From the NCBI GenBank assembly GCA_964452085.1, contig CAYVKL010000007.1, positions 45,544 through 109,543 of the forward strand: a stretch of 64,000 nucleotides of DNA. Direction: 5' to 3'. Shown in pieces: positions 1 to 8,405 of the stretch. How positions within the stretch are numbered: the stretch's first letter is position 1; each line of letters opens with the position of its first letter. The position numbers and the translations under genes are program-made. Source of the stretch: Methanobacterium sp964452085. GTDB lineage: Archaea; Methanobacteriota; Methanobacteria; Methanobacteriales; Methanobacteriaceae. A model generated the notes under the pieces. It saw only the letters and a program-made list of their open reading frames with translations. It ran no database searches and was not told where the DNA came from.

Positions 1-672
1 CCAAGTTTTAAGGGCAGCAGTCACTTTTTCCAAACAACCTTGTTTATAACTTATCTGTCCCAGGACATGAATGATCATTTTTCTTACTTGGGGATTATTT
101 TCATACTGTAATTCTTCTAAAATGGGCAGAATATCTTCCGGATGGGTTCTACCTCTAAGTTCAATGCCATGCACTACTTTACGCCGGATTTCAGGTTCTG
201 GGTTGTGTATAAATTTTTTTGCAAATTCAAGAGTGGGTCTTGGGTTTTTTTCTCCCATTACTTTCAGGGCGCTCATAACTGAATTTCTTACCCGGTGGTG
301 AGGATCATTGAGACCTATTTCCAGGAAATCGAAAACCACTTCTGCATCCTTTTTACCTATTTCTCCAGCCAGATAAACTGCAGTTTGCCTTACTTTATTA
401 TCATGGTTTCCCAATAGAATACCGGTTGTTTTGACAATTTCTTTTTTATAAATTCTCTGGTTTTCAGTATCTATTGTTTTCTTTTGGGGGTTTTGACCAC
501 GATAAATCCTTCCCAAAATATTAGAAACATTTTTTCGAATATAAACGTCATCATTTGAAGAGTAATGAAGGATTTTATCCATTTCATTGTTTTTGAGGTT
601 ATTAGTAAGCTCATATTCCATTTTTTTAACGAATTTTTGCCTATCCTCCTTGCTCATGTCATAATATCCCAT
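1..672 (-). CDS. HEAT-repeat protein, DNA alkylation repair-like (C-terminus off window)
   Basis: The frame starts at the ATG complementary to 670-672 (MGYYDMSKEDRQKF) and stays open to base 1, so 224 codons are seen and the C-terminus lies outside the window. From about residue 45 it is a chain of helical pairs of HEAT type, with motifs such as DNKVRQTAVYLAGEIG, DPHHRVRNSVMSALKVMG and NPEPEIRRKVVHGIELRGRT spaced about 35-40 residues apart. Such folds bind proteins or, in the AlkD group, DNA. The RKVVHGIELRGRTHPE stretch recalls AlkD-like proteins, but catalytic residues cannot be judged from a truncated reading. A second HEAT protein lies at 60874-62226. HEAT fold is fairly sure; a repair role is only inferred. 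Confidence 0.7.
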   Translation of the reverse strand, partial: MGYYDMSKEDRQKFVKKMEYELTNNLKNNEMDKILHYSSNDDVYIRKNVSNILGRIYRGQNPQKKTIDTENQRIYKKEIVKTTGILLGNHDNKVRQTAVYLAGEIGKKDAEVVFDFLEIGLNDPHHRVRNSVMSALKVMGEKNPRPTLEFAKKFIHNPEPEIRRKVVHGIELRGRTHPEDILPILEELQYENNPQVRKMIIHVLGQISYKQGCLEKVTAALKTW

Positions 673-803
673 TTTAAAAACCTCTCATTTTGGATTATTT
701 TCTAATCCATGGCTGCTTATTTTCTGGAAAACCATATGATTGTTTTTTTGGAGTATATCTATGAAATTCAAAGTTTAAAAATAAAAAAATTAGCCTGCTT
801 ATT

Positions 804-1289
804 TTAATTCAACATAAGCACGCTGTAGTTTAGGTAAGAAGCAATACTGACCCATATTATGTAGGGAATTAGTAAAAGTCCTGCTGGTTTGGATATTATA
901 TAAAATGCCAAAATGTTGGTAAGTATAGCTAGCCATAGTAGCAGAATCAGTATAAAACCACCCAGTATGGAGTGGAGTCCGAAAAACACCAAAGACCACA
1001 GAATATTCAATACTAGCTGCACTGCAAATATTCCAATGGCTAATCTAACTTCTTTCCGATCCCAACCTTCCCTCCAAACAAGGAAAAGTGCAATACCAAT
1101 TAATATGTATAAACTTGACCATATGGGTCCGAACCAATCATTAGGTGGTGTCCAACTGGGTTTAGCCAGTGCAACGTACCAAGTAGTTATTTCAGGTAGG
1201 GTGGCTAAAGTACCTATGGCACCTGAAAAGAAAACAATAAGTACGGCCGCTATTAGTCTGGGTATTTCTCTAATATTGAAACTTTCCAT
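804..1289 (-). CDS. TspO/MBR family membrane protein
   Basis: A 161-residue protein of five membrane helices, the usual TspO length. The family binds porphyrins, haem-like tetrapyrroles and sterols. Signature residues are visible: WYVALAKPSWTPP at 37-49 followed by FGPIW, LNILWSLVFF from 94, and PYIIW near the C-terminus. The frame opens upstream at 1349, but the ATG at 1289 is preferred because AGGGGGAC lies 8 bases upstream and it begins the family's normal N-terminus (MESFNIREIP). It reads in the same direction as the PPOX-like gene upstream (start 1836), about 60 bp away, and the pair may be co-transcribed. A tetrapyrrole-sensing or handling role in a methanogen rich in F430 and corrinoids is inference. 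Confidence 0.9.
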   Translation of the reverse strand: MESFNIREIPRLIAAVLIVFFSGAIGTLATLPEITTWYVALAKPSWTPPNDWFGPIWSSLYILIGIALFLVWREGWDRKEVRLAIGIFAVQLVLNILWSLVFFGLHSILGGFILILLLWLAILTNILAFYIISKPAGLLLIPYIIWVSIASYLNYSVLMLN

Positions 1290-1350
1290 TTTTTTTGTCC
1301 CCCTAAGTTTTAAAAACTTATTAAAACCATTATTTATTAATAAAAACAAT

Positions 1351-1836
1351 TTATGAGTTTTTCAGTGCCACAATCTCCTTCACATCGACTAATTTCCATA
1401 CAAAAGAACGATCTTCTTCTAACAAGGATTCCAGCGGATCTTCAGGGGAGTGACCAAGCGCAGCCAGCACATTATGAGAGAGATTTTTTTCCTGGATCAT
1501 GTTGATGAACATTTTTTTCACTTTACGTATTTCATCCTTATCATTAACTTCATTTATCTGGCCACGGAGTGTCACGAAACGATAGCTTGACAGGTCACTT
1601 TCATAATACTCAATCTCCACAGCAACTTGGGGGTCCTTTTGTAAAAGTTCAACCTTTTTACCGTACTTGGTGCTTAGGAAGTAAATAAAACTGCCATCAA
1701 AAACATATAAAAATGGTGCAATATATGGATATTCACCTTTAAAGGCTATTCTACTTAAATATTGTTTGCTAATAAATTCGTCGTATTCTTTTTTACTCAT
1801 GAAAGGGATTTTCAAGACGTTCAAGACTATCACCAC
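1351..1836 (-). CDS. Pyridoxamine 5'-phosphate oxidase family flavin-binding protein
   Basis: A 161-residue protein with the split-barrel FMN-binding fold pattern: an N-terminal helix (MSKKEYDEFISKQ), then strands LSRIAFKGEYPYIAPFLYVFDGSF, a phosphate-contact-like stretch STKYGKKVELLQKDPQVAVEIEY, and a C-terminal FVWKLVDVKEI strand. Such small proteins bind FMN, F420 or haem; here the partner is not clear. It is not the vitamin B6 enzyme PdxH, being much shorter than that family. The start at 1836 gives MVIVLNVLKIPFMSKKEY; the internal ATG 12 codons later is a possible alternative. It lies just upstream of TspO on the same strand. Confidence 0.8.
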   Translation of the reverse strand: MVIVLNVLKIPFMSKKEYDEFISKQYLSRIAFKGEYPYIAPFLYVFDGSFIYFLSTKYGKKVELLQKDPQVAVEIEYYESDLSSYRFVTLRGQINEVNDKDEIRKVKKMFINMIQEKNLSHNVLAALGHSPEDPLESLLEEDRSFVWKLVDVKEIVALKNS

Positions 1837-1880
1837 TAAATATAACTATTTAACATAATCTCTTGGATAATATTTATATT

Positions 1881-1930
1881 TTCTATCATATTTCTCATCA
1901 TATTTTTCTCATCATATTTCTCATCATATT
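1881..1930. repeat. Short imperfect tandem repeat, unit about 12 bp
   Basis: Four imperfect copies of a CTCATCATATTT-like unit occur between the PPOX gene start and the end of the MBL-rhodanese gene. The copies differ in T-run length. This is a low-complexity AT-rich intergenic repeat with no evident function. Confidence 0.6.
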
Positions 1931-1999
1931 ATACATGATCGGATAAAATCATATAAAATCATTATTAAACATTAATCCTCCAAAAAAACAGCCGAAATA

Positions 2000-3370
2000 T
2001 TAATCTTTCAACACCGGATAACCTGCTTTTTTCCAGGCATTCATGCTACCTAAAACAGTCTTTAAATCTTCGTATCCTTTTTTCTCAAGAAAACTACATG
2101 CGAGGGTTGATTTATAACCGGAATCACAATAAACAACCAATTTAGTATCCTTGGGAATCTCATTAATCTTTTCAGGAATATCTCCCACATAGATATGGTT
2201 TGCACCTTCAATATATCCCTGTTTCCAGTCGTTGATTTTACGCACATCCAGCAGAAAGAAATCACCATCAAACTGATGTTTTTTTAACTGATGTACTGTT
2301 ATTAGTTTTAAAGTGTTCAATTCTTCCGCTTGAAGGTACCAGTTAGGGAAACCATCTTTCAAGTATCCGTAAAGATTATCAAAACCCAATCTTACCAGGC
2401 TACGGCGAACTTCATCCAGACCATAACCATGGTCATCAACCAGGATGAGAGGGTGATCATAGTTTAAAAACCAACCAGCAAAAGCTGCAACACCCTCTCT
2501 CCAGATATTAAGACTCCCTGGGATGTGTCCACCTGCAAAACTGGTGGGTTTACGAACATCCAGAATCTGGGCACCCTCACTTAGCATTTGTTTAAGTATT
2601 TTGGTGGGAATTGACCTTAAGTAAGGAAGTCTTTCAAGTAAGGGGGCTCCATTCTGATTGTAATACTCCATTTTTCTAAAATAGGGAGGATAATAATGAA
2701 TTTCATTTACCTTAAAATCAACGTAATCTTCTTTAGAGGAAAAATTCAATTGATAATTCGTTTTTTTCTCGTACCCTATGGTTGTATAGTCCTGCTCTCT
2801 TATATCCGCCCCGCAAATGGAACCTGCTCCATGAGCTGGGCATAAAATTGCCTGATCGCCTAAGGGTAATATTTTAATAAAAATGCTGTCATGAAGCAAA
2901 CTTGCCATTTCTGCCCGCCTATTCATTCCATAAAAATCAATACGGCCTGTTTCACCAGCAAAAATCACATCCCCTGTAAATACCATCTGCACTTCATTTG
3001 AAACACTTAAATCTCTTAATACAATTGATATACTTTCTAAAGTGTGGCCCGGGGTTTCTAAAACTTCTAATTCTATCATTCCAATTTTAAATTTGTCTTC
3101 TTCACTGACTGGAGTCCCGTAAGCAAAATCAAGATTGCCCCCATGATATATTTCAGCTTTAGTAGCCTTTGCCAGTTCTAAAGACCCAATAACATAGTCT
3201 TCGTTACGGTGGGTCTCAAAAATATGGGTGATATCTAGACCGTATGATTCTGCCAAGCTCAGATAAACTTCAATATCCCTGCGAGGATCTATAACTACTG
3301 CCCGACCACTGTTTCCAATAAAATAGGAGTGATGGGCTATTCCTTCAGATTTAATCAGTTTAAATATCAA
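2000..3370 (-). CDS. Metallo-beta-lactamase fold protein fused to two rhodanese domains
   Basis: A 456-residue protein in three parts: an MBL-fold domain (about 1-200), a first rhodanese domain (about 255-345) and a second (about 360-456). Related fusions are persulfide dioxygenases or sulfur-transfer proteins. The usual metal motif HxHxDH reads H54-R-N56-E-D58-Y59 here, so two histidines are replaced, while H109 (TPGH), D134 (FTGD) and H180 (CPAH) remain. The first rhodanese domain has VDDHGY where the active loop should be and no cysteine. The second has VVYCDSGYKS with C415 as the likely persulfide carrier. It is a single gene, divergent from the ABC transporter. A role in sulfane-sulfur metabolism is inferred; dioxygenase activity is doubtful in an anaerobe with this site. 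Confidence 0.88.
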   Translation of the reverse strand: MIFKLIKSEGIAHHSYFIGNSGRAVVIDPRRDIEVYLSLAESYGLDITHIFETHRNEDYVIGSLELAKATKAEIYHGGNLDFAYGTPVSEEDKFKIGMIELEVLETPGHTLESISIVLRDLSVSNEVQMVFTGDVIFAGETGRIDFYGMNRRAEMASLLHDSIFIKILPLGDQAILCPAHGAGSICGADIREQDYTTIGYEKKTNYQLNFSSKEDYVDFKVNEIHYYPPYFRKMEYYNQNGAPLLERLPYLRSIPTKILKQMLSEGAQILDVRKPTSFAGGHIPGSLNIWREGVAAFAGWFLNYDHPLILVDDHGYGLDEVRRSLVRLGFDNLYGYLKDGFPNWYLQAEELNTLKLITVHQLKKHQFDGDFFLLDVRKINDWKQGYIEGANHIYVGDIPEKINEIPKDTKLVVYCDSGYKSTLACSFLEKKGYEDLKTVLGSMNAWKKAGYPVLKD

Positions 3371-3569
3371 TGGATGTCCCCCTATTGAATCTAGTTAATA
3401 ATTATATGTTTATCTGTTGTTTATTTTTTTTTGCCAACATATCTCCTTCACCTAAATTCTGTTGCAGAATACTTATCACATATTTTCGATAAAATTAAAT
3501 CTTACTGCGTACAATTAACATCACCTAAATTTTTCAAAATTAATTCTTATATTCAACTGGAGGAAAAGC

Positions 3570-4511
3570 ATGGATTACATCATTGAAACCCATGAAATAA
3601 CCAAAAAATATGATGATTTCACAGCAGTCAATGGAGTAAACCTTAAAGTACCTAAAAATAGTGTTTATGGGGTTTTAGGTCCTAATGGGGCTGGAAAAAC
3701 AACATTAATTTCCATGTTATGCACTATTTTACATCCAACCAGGGGGTCGGCGACTGTCAATGGTTATGATGTTGTGAAAAATCCTAAAGAGGTTAGGGAG
3801 TCCATTGGGATAGTATTTCAGTCCAGAGCCCTTGATGATATTCTCACAGGCCGTGAACACCTTCAAATGCACGCTTCCCTATATGGGGTGCCTAAAGATG
3901 TAAGGGAAACTCGTATTGATGAAATTTTGGAACTTATTGCCTTGGGTAAAAAGGCGGATGAATATGTAAAAACATATTCTGGGGGGATGAAAAGGAGACT
4001 AGAGATAGGAAGGGGTTTAATACACCATCCTAAAGTTCTATTCCTGGATGAACCTACTTTAGGGCTAGATCCTCAGACTAGAGAAAGTATTTGGGATTAT
4101 ATTCAGGAACTCAACCAAAACCAGGATGTTACTGTCCTGATGACCACTCATTATATGGAAGAAGCGGATAAATTATGTGATGAGGTTGCTATCATCAATC
4201 AGGGCCAAATAATCACTGCAAACTCACCCCGCAATCTGAAACGGGAGTTAAAAGCAGATACTATTACAATTAATGTGGATAAACCTGAAAAATTCACAGA
4301 AGAAGCCAAACAACTAGATTTTGTTAAGGATATTTTTACTATGGACTCTGAAATTAAATTAATGGTGGAAAGTGGTGAGAATCTGGTGGCAGAGTTGGTT
4401 AACTTTGCCAATAAACATAAAATCTTTGTAAATTCCATTGAATTGGACCATCCCAATTTGGAGGATGTTTTCCTTAAATACACAGGCAGAACCATCCAGG
4501 GGGAAAGATAA
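3570..4511 (+). CDS. ABC transporter ATP-binding protein, DrrA/CcmA type
   Basis: A 313-residue ATPase subunit of a two-gene ABC exporter. Walker A is GPNGAGKTT at 37-45, the Q-loop glutamine is Q84, the signature is YSGGMKRRLEIGRG at 136-149, Walker B is VLFLDEPTLGLD from 156, and the H-loop is H194. The C-terminal 90 residues match the regulatory extension of DrrA-type ATPases. The ATG at 3570 follows GGAGGAAAA, a strong ribosome site. The permease gene begins one base after this stop codon, so the two are translationally linked. The substrate is unknown; drug or lipid export is the family norm. Confidence 0.95.
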   Translation: MDYIIETHEITKKYDDFTAVNGVNLKVPKNSVYGVLGPNGAGKTTLISMLCTILHPTRGSATVNGYDVVKNPKEVRESIGIVFQSRALDDILTGREHLQMHASLYGVPKDVRETRIDEILELIALGKKADEYVKTYSGGMKRRLEIGRGLIHHPKVLFLDEPTLGLDPQTRESIWDYIQELNQNQDVTVLMTTHYMEEADKLCDEVAIINQGQIITANSPRNLKRELKADTITINVDKPEKFTEEAKQLDFVKDIFTMDSEIKLMVESGENLVAELVNFANKHKIFVNSIELDHPNLEDVFLKYTGRTIQGER

Positions 4512-4512
4512 A

Positions 4513-5277
4513 ATGGCAGAACTTGAAGGAATTTATACTATCTGGCTCCGGGAAAATATTCGGTTCACCCGGTACAAGTCCAGGATTGTCACTTCAGTAG
4601 TTACTCCCCTATTATGGTTGGTTATATTTGGAACGGGATTGGGTTCGGCTGTTAGATTTGGAACTGGAGCTGCAGGATATCAAGCCTTCATCTTCCCAGG
4701 AATTATAGGTCAGACTGTCCTTTTCACAGCAGTTTTCTCAGGAGTTTCAGTTATAATGGACAGACAGTACGGATTTTTAAAGGAAATACTGGTTGCCCCT
4801 ATTTCCCGCCCATCCATAGTGTTTGGGAAGGCTCTGGGTATAAGTACCACTGCAGTTATTCAGGGATTGATTTTATTGCTTTTATCGTTTATAGTAGCTG
4901 TTCCTATGACTCCTACTATTTTTCTGGAGAGTGCATTTGTTATATTATTCATATCCCTTGGTTTGGCGGGATTGGGATTATTAATTGCCTCATTCACTGA
5001 TAGTATGGAAGGATTCAACCTTATATTGAGCTTCATTGTACTGCCTATTTTCCTATTAAGCGGAGCACTTTTCCCAATAACCGGACTTCCTAGCTGGCTT
5101 CAGGTGGCGGTATACCTCAATCCATTGACTTATGGTGTTGATGCCTTGCGAAACATAATTTTACATGAATCAGTACTGCCATTGTATGTGGATGTTGTGG
5201 TGGTGGTTTTGTTTGCACTGGTGATGATAATGATATCGGCTTTTGTATTCAGCCGGAAAGAACAGAGTTTGATGTAA
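4513..5277 (+). CDS. ABC-2 type transporter permease, DrrB-like
   Basis: A 254-residue membrane protein with six predicted helices, the partner of the ATPase just upstream. The conserved ABC-2 stretch MDRQYGFLKEILVAPISRP, between helices 2 and 3, contacts the ATPase. A later segment, PIFLLSGALFPITGLP, is also typical. The reading frame extends upstream into the ATPase gene, but the ATG at 4513 is chosen because GGGGGAAAG lies just before it and because the earlier part is only an overlapping frame. It is the last gene of the exporter pair; a small zinc-ribbon gene follows 50 bp later. Confidence 0.94.
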   Translation: MAELEGIYTIWLRENIRFTRYKSRIVTSVVTPLLWLVIFGTGLGSAVRFGTGAAGYQAFIFPGIIGQTVLFTAVFSGVSVIMDRQYGFLKEILVAPISRPSIVFGKALGISTTAVIQGLILLLLSFIVAVPMTPTIFLESAFVILFISLGLAGLGLLIASFTDSMEGFNLILSFIVLPIFLLSGALFPITGLPSWLQVAVYLNPLTYGVDALRNIILHESVLPLYVDVVVVVLFALVMIMISAFVFSRKEQSLM

Positions 5278-5327
5278 GAAACTAAATATATTGTTTACCA
5301 AGTATTTTGTTTAATTTAGGGATGCAT

Positions 5328-5558
5328 ATGGCTAAAAAGGATGATGAAGAGGCTTTAAAAAAGAAATATGCAGAAGAAACTCTGGATAGGAATGCAAAGG
5401 CAACGGTCCAATGGAATTATAATTGTTCCATTAAAGCAGCGAAGTTTCAAATAAAAAAAGAATCTTTAATCAAACAAATAACTTGTGAAAACTGTGGAAT
5501 GATTTTCAAAACAAACCGCAACTCAAAATTATGTTATGAATGTGAAAGAAAGAAATAG
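5328..5558 (+). CDS. Small zinc-ribbon protein, unknown function
   Basis: A 76-residue lysine- and glutamate-rich protein with a C-terminal zinc ribbon: CENCGMIF and, 17 residues later, CYEC. The N-terminal half is charged and probably helical (MAKKDDEEALKKKYAEETLD). The ATG at 5328 is preferred because TTAGGG lies 6-7 bases upstream; ATG 5322 and a start at 5307 are in frame but poorly spaced from a ribosome site. Two-Cys-pair ribbons of this size are common in archaea and may bind nucleic acid or proteins. No specific family was recognised. It could be co-transcribed with the exporter genes. Confidence 0.7.
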   Translation: MAKKDDEEALKKKYAEETLDRNAKATVQWNYNCSIKAAKFQIKKESLIKQITCENCGMIFKTNRNSKLCYECERKK

Positions 5559-5575
5559 AATAGATATTCATTTTT

Positions 5576-5586
5576 CGAACAGTTCG
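5576..5586. promoter_or_regulatory. Inverted repeat CGAAC-A-GTTCG upstream of a TATA-like box
   Basis: A perfect 5-bp inverted repeat with one central base lies just upstream of a TATA-like sequence (CTATATATG, about 5598-5606), which in turn precedes the 49-codon gene at 5651. The layout fits an operator next to an archaeal promoter, but the repeat is short and could occur by chance. Confidence 0.35.
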
Positions 5587-5650
5587 CATATCGCCTAACT
5601 ATATATGTTATCAAATTTAATATAATTTCAGTTCTATGGAGATAAAATAA

Positions 5651-5800
5651 ATGGCTCGATTTTACAAAGTAAGCGATTTTATAGATGATGAAAATGTGGA
5701 AAGGTTCATCAATGAACTTATTGAGGATAACTTAGATTATTTAAGGGCTAAATACAGGCAACTATTGTTTGCAGCCAATAGTGCCAAAAATAAGCTTTAG
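5651..5800 (+). CDS. Small 49-residue protein, unknown
   Basis: An ATG at 5651 with GGAG at 5638-5641 (9 bases upstream) opens a 49-codon frame ending in TAG at 5798-5800. The product begins MARFYKVSDFIDDENVERF and ends AANSAKNKL; it is acidic in the first half, basic at the end, and probably two helices. It has no cysteines and no membrane segment. A promoter-like TATA stretch lies 45-50 bp upstream and a T-rich tract follows, so the unit looks like an independent gene. No family recognised. Confidence 0.6.
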   Translation: MARFYKVSDFIDDENVERFINELIEDNLDYLRAKYRQLLFAANSAKNKL

Positions 5801-5849
5801 ATTCATTACTATCTAAATTTAATTAAATTTTATTCAAATTTACTATTTT

Positions 5850-5866
5850 ATTTGTTTTTTTTTTAT
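5850..5866 (+). terminator. T-rich terminator-like tract
   Basis: A TTTGTTTTTTTTTTATTT tract lies about 50 bp after the 49-codon gene and before the convergent tocopherol-cyclase-like gene. Archaeal RNA polymerase terminates at such T-runs without needing a hairpin. Confidence 0.45.
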
Positions 5867-5919
5867 TTCATAAAAATTAATATCTAATCAAGTTTTAATA
5901 AACAGAAATTTTATTTTAC

Positions 5920-6906
5920 TTATTTAAATCCCCTCAAAAGCTCATCAAGGTTGCCTACGAATTCAAGGCCAGAATTTCTACCGGTTCCCTCAAATATGGT
6001 TTCATATTTACCTTTGGTAAGTTTCATTAGTTTCACATGAATCTTAGAGCGGAGAGACTCATTAACCCTTGATTTCATCTCTCCAAGGGAAGGTGCAGGA
6101 AGATCCACACCTTCTGTTCGACTAGCAGATATTTCCAATCGATGATGTTTGTCTGTAGCAATAATCTCGATTTCATCCGCTGAAACAGCGAGTTTTTCAA
6201 TTTTAGTGCCTGTGTAAGTTGTGAAACGATAAATATGTCCTTTGTAATAGAAACCGAAGATGTAACCGGTGAAGTAGCTTCTAAGCCATGGTATTTTTGC
6301 AATAGAACCAAAAAGAGAAACTTCTTCTTCATCAAAGTGATTGGTTTGCATCCATATCCACGATGAGGGCATTGAGGATCCCCAATCTTTCTCCATGTAA
6401 CCTTTTCCACCACTAAAATCGTTCCTTACCCCATCAATGGTCACGTAACCCTCAATTGAATGGTTAAAACTTAAAACACCATGATAACACTCCATGAATG
6501 GTATGAAAGTATACCATCCCATTACGCCTGGTGATAATAATTTAACTGGCCAGGGAATTATATTTTCAAATTTTAAGTGTCCAATAATTTTATGATGATT
6601 ATCATCCAGATTCAGTTCCATAGAATTGGTGCTGAAGCAGTTCTTTCCAATATGAATCTCGAATTTATCCTTACTTGCCCTAAATTCTTTAAGTGGATAC
6701 TCAAAATAGTTAAGCTTCTGACGACGAGCATTCATAACCATAATAAAGGCATGGGACTTGGAAGCGTCCCTTGTAATTGAAACACCAGGGATAATGGCGA
6801 AAGCTGTCTTTTCATCCATGGAAACCGATTTAAAATACCAACCTTCAAAGTAATCCTTTTTCTTTCCCCTTCCCTGAAAAACCCCTGGATTCCAAATATT
6901 AGTCAA
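5920..6906 (-). CDS. Tocopherol-cyclase-like protein
   Basis: A 328-residue protein whose N-terminus (NPGVFQGRGKKKDYFEGWYFKSV) and central stretch (GYMEKDWGSSMPSSWIWMQTN) match the signature regions of the tocopherol cyclase family. Plant members close the chromanol ring of vitamin E; many microbial relatives are uncharacterised beta-barrel, lipocalin-like proteins that probably bind or modify prenylated lipids. Tocopherol is not expected in a methanogen, so the substrate is unknown; a prenyl lipid is a reasonable guess. It stands alone, convergent with the small gene at 5651. The start at 6906 is the only good one (TCGGGAGGTAG upstream on the minus strand). Confidence 0.82.
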   Translation of the reverse strand: MTNIWNPGVFQGRGKKKDYFEGWYFKSVSMDEKTAFAIIPGVSITRDASKSHAFIMVMNARRQKLNYFEYPLKEFRASKDKFEIHIGKNCFSTNSMELNLDDNHHKIIGHLKFENIIPWPVKLLSPGVMGWYTFIPFMECYHGVLSFNHSIEGYVTIDGVRNDFSGGKGYMEKDWGSSMPSSWIWMQTNHFDEEEVSLFGSIAKIPWLRSYFTGYIFGFYYKGHIYRFTTYTGTKIEKLAVSADEIEIIATDKHHRLEISASRTEGVDLPAPSLGEMKSRVNESLRSKIHVKLMKLTKGKYETIFEGTGRNSGLEFVGNLDELLRGFK

Positions 6907-7034
6907 AGTCTACCTCCCGAAAAATTTTCATTTGGCCCAGTCCGTTTATTAGTCTGTTTTTCAATCATTAATCTTTCCTGGGCTGAAATAATTACATATG
7001 CTTTTAAGATGGGCATAACTTAGTTTATAGGAAA

Positions 7035-8405
7035 TTATGGTGACTTAGTTGAATCTTCTGCCATGGCCAGGAGTATAGTATCAGACAGGTGAACATCATA
7101 GTAATCGAAATTACTCATAAAGTTCTTTAGATACTTACTTCCAGCATCACTTAAGGTATAAACTTCTTTTTCTAAAATGAGAAGTTTTTCTTCTTCTAAT
7201 GGGCTTACCAAGTCATCAAAGACTTCATCAAAATCATGAACTTCTTTAACTGTAGCATTAAGCTCTGATAAGACAGGAATATAATTATCTGGTGTGAAAG
7301 CGGTTCCTAAAGATGAAACGATTTCCTCTCGTGTTTTCTTTTCTCCACTCCACAAGATGTATAAAATCCAGTTCTGGAAGGCCATTTTTTTATTATCTTC
7401 CCAACACTCCTCTAGAGGGAGTTTATACTTGGAATAATCTTCTTCCTCTCCTTTACGGGCAGATATGGCTTCTCTGAGTAAATCCGTTGCATCTTTGAAT
7501 ATTCCAATGGAGATGAATAAAGCGATAAGAGCGTCTACAAAGAAAATTCCCTGTAATGTGAAAACTGCTCCGGCAATAACTGAGAAACCTATGAAAATAT
7601 GGTTTTTAGAGTCCACTGATTGGGAGATAAGTGTTAAGTTTGAATTAACTTTTCCAACGTAGCGCTGATAATAGAATAAGAAGACAGCGGCCAGAATTGC
7701 TATTCCCTCAACTATAATAACAAGATAAGGCATGCCCATGGGATCTAGAGTTCCATATAAGGCGTTTATAAGATGAGTCACTGAATCATAACCAATACTG
7801 AGAGAGGCAAAGAATAGTCCAAATATAACCAGGAGAGTGGAGAGTGTTTCTCGGTGATACTTGATTCCTAACCACACCATGAATGCAGAAATTGTGTCCA
7901 TGGTGGCATCAGTACCGTCCGCGGTGAGCCCTACACTTCCACTAACGATCCCTGATCCTAATTTCATCACAGCCAAAAATGCATCCAATACTGTAGTATT
8001 TTTAGCTGCTGCATCAGGTTTAAAAAAATCTTTCCGTACCAGAGAAGCCCTTTTTTCCATGTTATGAACGAATTTTTGGGCTTCTTTCTCCCCTTCCAGG
8101 GTCAATGAATAAAAGCCATCATCCAACTTCACCCATCCGTTTTCAATGAGTTTTTCACATTCATCTTCAGTTTTACCAACTTTTTTTGATGCTCTTTCAT
8201 CTTCTATCTCGGATCTTAAGTGAGAGAGAGTGAAAAACATTTTTTCCATTAATGGTTGATTTTTTTCAGGTAACTGTTGATACCAGATAAGTGATAAGAA
8301 AAGTATGGTTTTATCATCCAATTCTTCTAATTTTAGAGGTCCTTCTTTAAGAAGGGCCATCATAAGGAATCTATCATATCCTAGAATAGGTTTTTTATTT
8401 TCCAT
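7035..8405 (-). CDS. Cation diffusion facilitator-type membrane domain flanked by winged-helix-like domains
   Basis: A 456-residue protein with three parts. Residues 1-125 look like a winged helix (MMALLKEGPLKLEEL, then GWVKLDDGFYSLTLEGEKEA). Residues 135-315 hold about six membrane helices resembling the CDF metal exporters. Residues 320-456 look like a second winged helix (LYILWSGEKKTREEI, then EKEVYTLSDAGSKYL). In the helix-2 motif ADGTDATMD, D166 and D170 match the DxxxD metal ligands of YiiP. In helix 5, H269 is kept but the aspartate expected four residues later is G273. The usual C-terminal metal-binding domain is replaced by the winged helix. A membrane-anchored, metal-responsive regulator or regulated transporter is inferred. 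It stands alone on the minus strand. Confidence 0.8.
   Translation of the reverse strand: MENKKPILGYDRFLMMALLKEGPLKLEELDDKTILFLSLIWYQQLPEKNQPLMEKMFFTLSHLRSEIEDERASKKVGKTEDECEKLIENGWVKLDDGFYSLTLEGEKEAQKFVHNMEKRASLVRKDFFKPDAAAKNTTVLDAFLAVMKLGSGIVSGSVGLTADGTDATMDTISAFMVWLGIKYHRETLSTLLVIFGLFFASLSIGYDSVTHLINALYGTLDPMGMPYLVIIVEGIAILAAVFLFYYQRYVGKVNSNLTLISQSVDSKNHIFIGFSVIAGAVFTLQGIFFVDALIALFISIGIFKDATDLLREAISARKGEEEDYSKYKLPLEECWEDNKKMAFQNWILYILWSGEKKTREEIVSSLGTAFTPDNYIPVLSELNATVKEVHDFDEVFDDLVSPLEEEKLLILEKEVYTLSDAGSKYLKNFMSNFDYYDVHLSDTILLAMAEDSTKSP

Noticed and set aside
913..1356. 147-codon plus-strand frame opposite TspO
   Set aside because: The minus strand encodes a typical TspO; the other frame is a shadow.
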